Below are positions 59,714 to 64,000 of a stretch of 64,000 bases of DNA, in pieces. Numbering within the stretch: the first letter of the stretch is position 1; every line of letters starts with the position of its first letter. The DNA comes from Yinghuangia sp051388915 (lineage in GTDB: Bacteria; Actinomycetota; Actinomycetes; Streptomycetales; Streptomycetaceae), in NCBI RefSeq assembly GCF_051388915.1, contig NZ_JBPKBH010000002.1:1-64000 (forward strand). The letters are read 5' to 3'. Made by a program: the position numbers and the translations under genes. The notes under the pieces were generated by a model, which worked only from the letters and a program-made list of their open reading frames with translations, did not search any database and was not told the DNA's origin.

Positions 59714-60165
59714 GTGACGCGAACGCCTCGGCCTCGGAGCGTTGCCTTGGTGGTCCGCCCTGAGCGAGGCCCTGGTGTCCAGGGTAGGGTCTGCTTCGAT
59801 CCCGGTGAGCGTGGCGTCATCGAGGACACCGGCAACCGGCTGGCGTTCGAGCACGACTACCGGGCCGGGCACGACGCCCCTTCCGAAGTCCCCGACTGCC
59901 ACCCGCCGTTCCACCGCATTGATGACTACTACGACGACCCTGTCGCTCCCAAGCCGAACGTAGTCGCAGCCTCCGCCGTGATCACCTATGCAGACGGCCG
60001 CGTCCTGCTGCTCCGACATACGGACTCGGGAAACTGGGCACTGCCGGGCGGCGCGATCGAACTCGGCGAATCCCTGCCTGCGTGCACGTACGGGACGTCG
60101 CCGAGGAGACCGGGCTGGACGTCGAGATCGCCGGCTTGGTCGGGATCTACAGTGACCCCCGCGGC
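59714..60165 (+). pseudogene. Nudix hydrolase gene, frameshifted and truncated
   Basis: The frame contains YYDDPVAPKPNVVAASAVIT and GNWALPGGAIELGESLP, the first half of the Nudix box. Near 60080 one base is missing. The next frame continues VRDVAEETGLDVEIAGLVGI to YSDP, which completes the box (G..E.......R..EE.G pattern). After that the sequence has no protein character, so the last third of the enzyme is gone. The true start is uncertain. Both a frameshift and a deletion make real decay likelier here than a mere read error. Nudix enzymes cleave nucleoside diphosphates linked to other groups. Confidence 0.7.
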
Positions 60166-60443
60166 TCGTCGGCAACTCGTTCACCCTCGGGGTCTCGCGG
60201 AACACCTCCAGTCGGCGCACGACCGTTCTCGTGCGGTCGGCGGTTCGCTGGCCGGCGAGGTCGTGGGAGAGCGAGAGGTCGGAGTCGTACGCGCATGTCC
60301 GTCACGGTGACCAGGCCGTGGACGGCACGCGCGAGCGGATCAGCCGTGAGCAGGCGTGGTCGCTCTCTGGTTCGGACTCCAAGCGCTGTTGGTGCGCACC
60401 GTGCCACGGGGGCCCGCTGGTCCGCGTGACTTATCGGGGTGGA
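60166..60443. other. Intergenic, nothing recognised
   Basis: This stretch between the broken Nudix gene and the end of the DUF1214 gene holds no supported gene. It may contain remains of the Nudix 3' part or of a further gene, but no frame reads like protein for more than 20 residues. Confidence 0.35.
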
Positions 60444-61556
60444 TCAGGGGCGGACTTCGACCAGTTCGACGGTCGGGCGGTCGGGGAGGGCTTCGGCGAG
60501 GAACCAGCGGAACCAGAGGATGCCGGAGCGGTGGCCGGCGGTGGAGATCCAGTTGGGCCACTCGGGGTGCTGCGGGTTGTCGTGGGCGATGACGATGGTC
60601 CAGGAGCCGTCGGGCTCGTAGGTGATCTGGGTGCCGTTGAGCGACACCGGCTCGGTCGTGCGGTACTCGTAGTTGAAGGTGGAGAGGAACGGCGTCCAGA
60701 GGCAGAGGTTCCAGAACACGCATTCGGGGGAGCGACCGCGTATCACCAGGGCCTCGTTGTCGGCCAGGTCGAACGCGCCCGAGGCGTAGCACGCGTCGCC
60801 GGCCGCCCAGCCACGGGTGACGGTCGGGACCGGGTACGGCTCCGCGACCGTGTTGGGGGTGTGGGAGGTCGACGGGAACATCGCCCCGTGGCGGCGCACC
60901 CAGCGGGCGGCGGCGAGGAAGCGTTCGGCCGTGTCCGCGGGGTCGAGGCGGTGTCCGGTGGGTTGCGCGGCGAACCCGGCCTCGGCGCCCAGGGGTTCGA
61001 TGTGCCACTCGACGCGTCGTCCGGTGGTGGCGTCGGCGAGGTAGTCGCGGGTGATCGCGCAGACGGTCTCGGCGGCGAGTTCGACGAAGGCGCCGGTGTG
61101 GCCGGGCGGGCGTACGGGGGCGAGCAGGATCTCGAACCGGCCGTCCGCGTCGAACTCCAGGTCGCGGTCGTTGACGACCCCGACGATGCGGTCCGTGTCC
61201 ACGATACGGTCGCCGGTACTGTCGAGCGCCGTGCCGTACACCGTGATGGACAGGTAGACCGCGTCGCCGCGGCGCCCGGTCACGCGGTAGCCGCGCGCCG
61301 GGTCGAGCGGCGCGAACTGGTAGAAGGCGTCGGGGTTGTCGCCGTAGAACTTGCGGTACGGCCCGACGATGTCCACGAAGCGCGGCCGCGCCGGATCGGC
61401 GCTGACGAACACGTCCTGCGCGATCGAGAGCAACGACATGGCCCATCGGTAGCCTTCGAGGCGCGATTGGGGATCGGTGACGGTACGTCCCCACTCCGCA
61501 TCCAACCCGGCTGCCGCGTCGAGGAGTTCGCGGTACGCGTTCCCGACCTCTTGCAT
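60444..61556 (-). CDS. DUF1214 domain protein
   Basis: A 370-residue protein with the C-terminal DUF1214 domain (LDPARGYRVTGRRGDAVYLS region, then WNLCLWTPFLSTFNYEYRTT, SWTIVIAHDNPQHPEWPNWI). The family is sometimes fused to DUF1254 and is of unknown function; a few members lie beside P450 or degradation genes. There is no signal peptide. ATG at 61556 precedes a helical start (EVGNAYRELLDAAAGLDAEW). It has no clear partner. Confidence 0.85.
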   Translation of the reverse strand: MQEVGNAYRELLDAAAGLDAEWGRTVTDPQSRLEGYRWAMSLLSIAQDVFVSADPARPRFVDIVGPYRKFYGDNPDAFYQFAPLDPARGYRVTGRRGDAVYLSITVYGTALDSTGDRIVDTDRIVGVVNDRDLEFDADGRFEILLAPVRPPGHTGAFVELAAETVCAITRDYLADATTGRRVEWHIEPLGAEAGFAAQPTGHRLDPADTAERFLAAARWVRRHGAMFPSTSHTPNTVAEPYPVPTVTRGWAAGDACYASGAFDLADNEALVIRGRSPECVFWNLCLWTPFLSTFNYEYRTTEPVSLNGTQITYEPDGSWTIVIAHDNPQHPEWPNWISTAGHRSGILWFRWFLAEALPDRPTVELVEVRP

Positions 61557-62146
61557 GGCGAACTCCTCCGGCGCGCAGACAGATGATCACGTGGGGACGT
61601 TCCTATCGCGCGGGGCCGGGCTTCTCAAGGGATGAGATGCGCGGGTGACGTCCGCGGTGATGCCGTCGGCGGCGATCAGGAGGTGCGGCAGCGGTGCGGT
61701 GAAGTCGGGCAGAAGGGTCAGCGCCACCGGCCAAGCCTCGCTGCGGTCGCCTAACGCCGGCTCGGTCAGGGCCTGCGGGGCAGTACGGGTGTCGGTGAAG
61801 CGTTCGGTGTCGCGCTGGCCGGCAGCACGGCGTTGACGGTGGCGGGACCGGTCGTACGGGGCGGGCTCGGGCAACCGCGCAGCATCACGCCCGACGGCCG
61901 GGGCCGCTTCGCGCCATCCTCGGTCAGCCGGTGGAAAGCCCATGCGGCCTTTGTGCACCGTGCCCGAGCCGGGCGATGCGCACCTGTCGGCCCCGGCTTC
62001 ACCACAGCCCGGGCGCCTCCCGGTCCGCCGCGCGTCGTTGTCTCCCGACCCGACCCGACCCGACCCGACCCGACCCGACCCGACCCGACCCGACCCGACC
62101 CGACCCGCCGTGCCTCGTTGCCCGTCGAGGCGCGGCGGGCCCGAGG
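61557..62146. other. Intergenic with 12-copy CGACC repeat and possible gene relic
   Basis: The pentamer CGACC is repeated 12 times without error at 62046-62105. Between about 61630 and 61830 the reverse strand has a protein-like stretch (ALTEPALGDRSEAWPVALTL, LPDFTAPLPHLLIAADG) without start or family, probably a decayed gene. No other feature is supported in these 590 bases. Confidence 0.6.
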
Positions 62147-62473
62147 TCAGGCGGTTTCGGTCGGCAGGCCGGCCTCGACCCAGTCCTGGATGCCCTCCGC
62201 GTACTTGCGCACATTGGTGTAGCCGAGGCGGGTGAGCGCGTCGGCCACCTGGCCGCTGTTGGGGCACGCGGTGTTGGAGCAGTACGTGACGATCGCCACC
62301 GCGCGGTTCGGGAGGACCTCGGCGGCCTTCTCCGCGACCTCCTCGGGGCGCAGCGGCACGGCGCCGGGGATGTGCTGCTGGGCCCAGTAGTCGCCGCCGA
62401 GGGTGTCGACGACGGTCACGGAGCCGTCCTTGACGGCGATTTCAAGCTCGGGACGAGTGATGAGTACGGTCAT
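62147..62473 (-). CDS. Rhodanese-like domain protein
   Basis: A single-domain rhodanese of 108 residues, a sulfur transferase or regulatory persulfide carrier. Seen are VTVVDTLGGDYWAQQHIPGAV with the family's substrate-entry region, the active-site loop IVTYCSNTACPNS with nucleophile Cys65, and the C-terminal GIQDWVEAGLPT. The length is normal. ATG at 62473. It is divergent from a TetR gene with two GGAC-GTCC palindromes in the shared region, so it is probably under that repressor. Confidence 0.9.
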   Translation of the reverse strand: MTVLITRPELEIAVKDGSVTVVDTLGGDYWAQQHIPGAVPLRPEEVAEKAAEVLPNRAVAIVTYCSNTACPNSGQVADALTRLGYTNVRKYAEGIQDWVEAGLPTETA

Positions 62474-62496
62474 GGCTGGACGCCTCCCAAGTAAGT

Positions 62497-62542
62497 GGAC
62501 TATGGTCCGGTTGTGCCCGACAAAATTAACGGACCGCAGTCC
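62497..62542. promoter_or_regulatory. Two GGAC(N4)GTCC palindromes
   Basis: GGACTATGGTCC (62497-62508) and GGACCGCAGTCC (62531-62542, extended to CGGAC/GTCCG) share the inverted half-site GGAC/GTCC, with centres 34 bases apart. They flank the start codon of the TetR gene at 62513 and lie 24 bases from the divergent rhodanese start, where a repressor would block both genes. Confidence 0.6.
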
Positions 62543-63232
62543 GCTTCGTCAACCGACGTTCCGCTGACCTCCGGACCGCCGCGCCGCGAACGCGCCGACG
62601 CGGTCCGCAACCGCCGCCGGATCCTCGACGCGGCCGCGGCACTCTTCGCCGAACACGGGGTCGAGCAGGTGAGCATGGACGCGATCGCGGCGGCCGCCGG
62701 GGTCGGCAAGGGCACCCTGTTCCGGCGCTTCGGCGACCGCGCCGGGCTGGCGGCGGCGCTGCTCGACGAGCGCGAGAGCGAGTTGCAGGAGGCGATCCTG
62801 CGCGGGGACGGGCCGCTCGGGCCGGTGGGTCCGGCGGCCGCGGTGGGTGTGGAGGCGGAGAGCGCGGAGGCGGAGAGCGCGGAGGCGGAGAGCGCGGAGA
62901 GGGCGGACGCGGAGCCGGGGGCGCGGGCGGAGGCGTTCGTACGGGCGTATCTCGACTACGTGTTCGCCAATCTGGAGCTCGTGCGCGCGTCGGAGACGGC
63001 GTCGCCGGGCGCGCGGTATCGGATCGGTGCGTACGGCTTCTGGCGGCGGCACCTGGCCGTGCTCCTGGGTGCGGCCGGACATCCAGAGGTGCGCGCGGAC
63101 ATCCTCGCCACGGCGCTGCTCGCGCCGCTCGCCGCCGAGTCCCTGGCCGCGCAACTGGACGCGGGGCGCGTGCCCGCCGACATCGCGGACGCGCTGGCGT
63201 GGCAGGCTCGGCGGGTGGTGGCCGGGGGGTAG
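62513..63232 (+). CDS. TetR/AcrR-family repressor
   Basis: A 239-residue repressor. HTH: RNRRRILDAAAALFAEHGVEQVS, DAIAAAAGVGKGTLFRRFGD. The C-terminal domain has an insert of Glu/Ala/Ser repeats (AESAEAESAEAESAE) encoded by three 15-base units at 62851-62895. GTG at 62513 is chosen over the in-frame GTG at 62495 because the palindrome at 62497-62508 would otherwise sit inside the gene. It is divergent from the rhodanese gene and probably controls it and itself. Confidence 0.85.
   Translation: MPDKINGPQSASSTDVPLTSGPPRRERADAVRNRRRILDAAAALFAEHGVEQVSMDAIAAAAGVGKGTLFRRFGDRAGLAAALLDERESELQEAILRGDGPLGPVGPAAAVGVEAESAEAESAEAESAERADAEPGARAEAFVRAYLDYVFANLELVRASETASPGARYRIGAYGFWRRHLAVLLGAAGHPEVRADILATALLAPLAAESLAAQLDAGRVPADIADALAWQARRVVAGG
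62851..62895 (+). repeat. 15-bp tandem repeat inside the TetR gene
   Basis: Three identical copies of GGAGGCGGAGAGCGC, in frame, give the EAESA repeat in the sensor domain loop. The unit length is a multiple of three, so changes in copy number would keep the frame. Confidence 0.9.
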
Positions 63233-63261
63233 GGCGGGTGCCGCGTTCGCCGGGGCTCGTT

Positions 63262-63288
63262 ACGCACGCGACGCGTCGTCGCGTGCGT
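63262..63288. terminator. Hairpin terminator with T tract
   Basis: A perfect 12-bp stem (63262-63273 with 63277-63288, arm ACGCACGCGACG) and loop CGT, followed by TTT in the forward direction. It lies 30 bases after the TetR stop codon. Confidence 0.8.
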
Positions 63289-63430
63289 TTTCGTGCTGTC
63301 GCCGCGTACGCCGGGGGAACGCCGGGCCGCAGGGAGCAACCACCGGACGCCGCTGTCCATACTTTCGTCGGTTGAAGACGGAACCTCCGGCCGTTTCGGG
63401 CGGCCTGCCCCGCGGCGCAGGATCGAATGC

Positions 63431-63646
63431 ATGCGGAAGCTCTTCGAAACCGTCGGATTCCTCCTGGCCGTCGCAGGCGCGGCCGGTATAGCGCAGCACT
63501 ATCTGGGGTGGTTCCGGTTCCACGCGGTCGTGCGGTTCCTGCCGCTGGGCAGCGCCGACCTCCTCTGGCTCAACATCGCCCTGATCGTCGTCGGGGCCAT
63601 ATTGATGGTCACTCCGGATCTGGTCCGGGGTGGCCAAGGCAGATGA
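63431..63646 (+). CDS. Small membrane protein, 71 residues
   Basis: ATG at 63431 opens a 71-residue protein with a first hydrophobic segment (FETVGFLLAVAGAAGIAQHY), a short loop (GWFRFHAVVRFLPLG) and a second (LLWLNIALIVVGAILMVTP), ending in charged residues. It is of a common actinobacterial type with unknown role. No clear ribosome-binding site is visible upstream, but codon use and topology are consistent. Confidence 0.6.
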   Translation: MRKLFETVGFLLAVAGAAGIAQHYLGWFRFHAVVRFLPLGSADLLWLNIALIVVGAILMVTPDLVRGGQGR

Positions 63647-63760
63647 GACGAGGCGCAGGCGGATGTCGAGAACGCGCCGCCCGCTCCGTCCCCGGAGTGT
63701 CAGCGGCCGAAACCGGCCGCACCCGCCGAGCGGACGACGCGTGAGAAGGAGAAAACGGCA

Positions 63761-64000
63761 ATGGCTGTTCAGCGCATGGACAACGTCGGCATCGTGGTCG
63801 AGGACATGGACGCCGCCGTCGCGTTCTTCCTGGAACTGGGCATGGAACTGGAGGGCAAGGCGCAGGTCGGAGGCCTGGTCGCGGACCAGTGCACGGGACT
63901 GGAGGGCGTCCGGTGCGACATCGCGATGCTCCGGACCCCGGACGGCCACAGCAGGCTTGAGCTGGCGAAGTACCTCAGCCCCGCGGCGGCCCGCGACGAG
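63761..64000 (+). CDS. VOC-family protein, 5' part (cut by window end)
   Basis: ATG at 63761 follows GAAGGAG. The first 80 residues are typical of the vicinal-oxygen-chelate fold (MDNVGIVVEDMDAAVAFFLE with the first strand, VRCDIAMLRTPDGHSRLELA with the metal-ligand Glu). The rest lies beyond the window, so length and substrate cannot be judged. It is the second VOC protein of the window, not closely similar to that at 34505. Confidence 0.85.
   Translation, partial: MAVQRMDNVGIVVEDMDAAVAFFLELGMELEGKAQVGGLVADQCTGLEGVRCDIAMLRTPDGHSRLELAKYLSPAAARDE

Noticed and set aside
60230..60430. Short forward and reverse frames between the Nudix relic and the DUF1214 gene
   Set aside because: None shows a motif, a ribosome-binding site or consistent codon use.

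Overview
The window is high-GC actinobacterial DNA and most resembles a Streptomyces-type genome (family Streptomycetaceae or a close relative). The evidence is the G/C-rich third codon positions, frequent GTG starts, DUF397/XRE-DUF5753 and MmyB-type regulators, a DUF5133 protein, DUF4328 and excalibur proteins, and many TetR, HxlR and GlxA regulators paired with single enzymes. It is chromosome-like accessory DNA. No rRNA, tRNA, CRISPR array or intact mobile element was seen. The only insertion-sequence trace is a short transposase 5' remnant near 5.3 kb.

Layout. 0.8-7.3 kb: DUF397 and XRE/DUF5753 genes (unusually convergent), an ABC-F ATPase, exonuclease III, and a DUF4328 membrane protein. 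8-16.4 kb: a Rieske oxygenase, a TetR regulator and a CYP125-like steroid P450, then regulator/oxidoreductase pairs (GlxA with an imine-reductase-like enzyme, HxlR with an NmrA-type reductase) and a PASTA/excalibur lipoprotein. 17-25.5 kb: a lipoprotein, an MFS efflux pump with an MmyB regulator and a broken DUF397 gene between them, a GH3 glycosidase with a TetR regulator. 25.7-34.5 kb: a DUF3037/HipA-like kinase pair divergent from the most interesting locus, an EACC1 gene overlapping a 1,858-residue caspase-NACHT-repeat protein. A recombination scar follows it, with a partial copy of that gene's 3' end. 34.5-39.6 kb: VOC/YciI genes, a TetR/acyl-CoA ligase pair with clear operators, an ATP-grasp protein, and DUF5133. 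39.8-48 kb: a molybdopterin oxidoreductase and a fused indolepyruvate ferredoxin oxidoreductase, divergent from Lrp and BKACE genes, which together look like an amino-acid or 2-oxoacid catabolic cluster. 48-56 kb: LysR, L,D-transpeptidase, a GDT1-family manganese exporter behind a yybP-ykoY riboswitch, a PPOX-fold protein, DUF4253, an F420-type LLM enzyme, a cold-shock-like protein with a membrane tail, Sir2 and RidA. 56-64 kb: small hypotheticals, DUF2199, HxlR, an NTF2-like protein, a broken Nudix gene, DUF1214, a rhodanese with a divergent TetR, and a VOC protein cut by the window end.

The candidate biological system is the EACC1 plus caspase-NACHT-repeat pair (27.2-33.4 kb). It has the architecture of an NTP-dependent, protease-executed conflict or abortive-infection system: a sensor-like repeat array, a STAND ATPase switch, a caspase-like effector, and a small constant partner translated in overlap. 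The caspase and NACHT motifs are directly visible. The immune role is inferred from the family.

Data quality matters here. A single N at 49,547 joins two contig ends that repeat the same 134 bases. A run of 74 G followed by 42 N (55,985-56,100) abuts a perfect 31-bp hairpin. Five genes each appear to need a one-base correction to restore a family-like protein (near 19.76, 34.44, 54.09, 57.36 and 60.08 kb), and the first needs a second shift as well. Some or all of these 'pseudogenes' may be sequencing errors.
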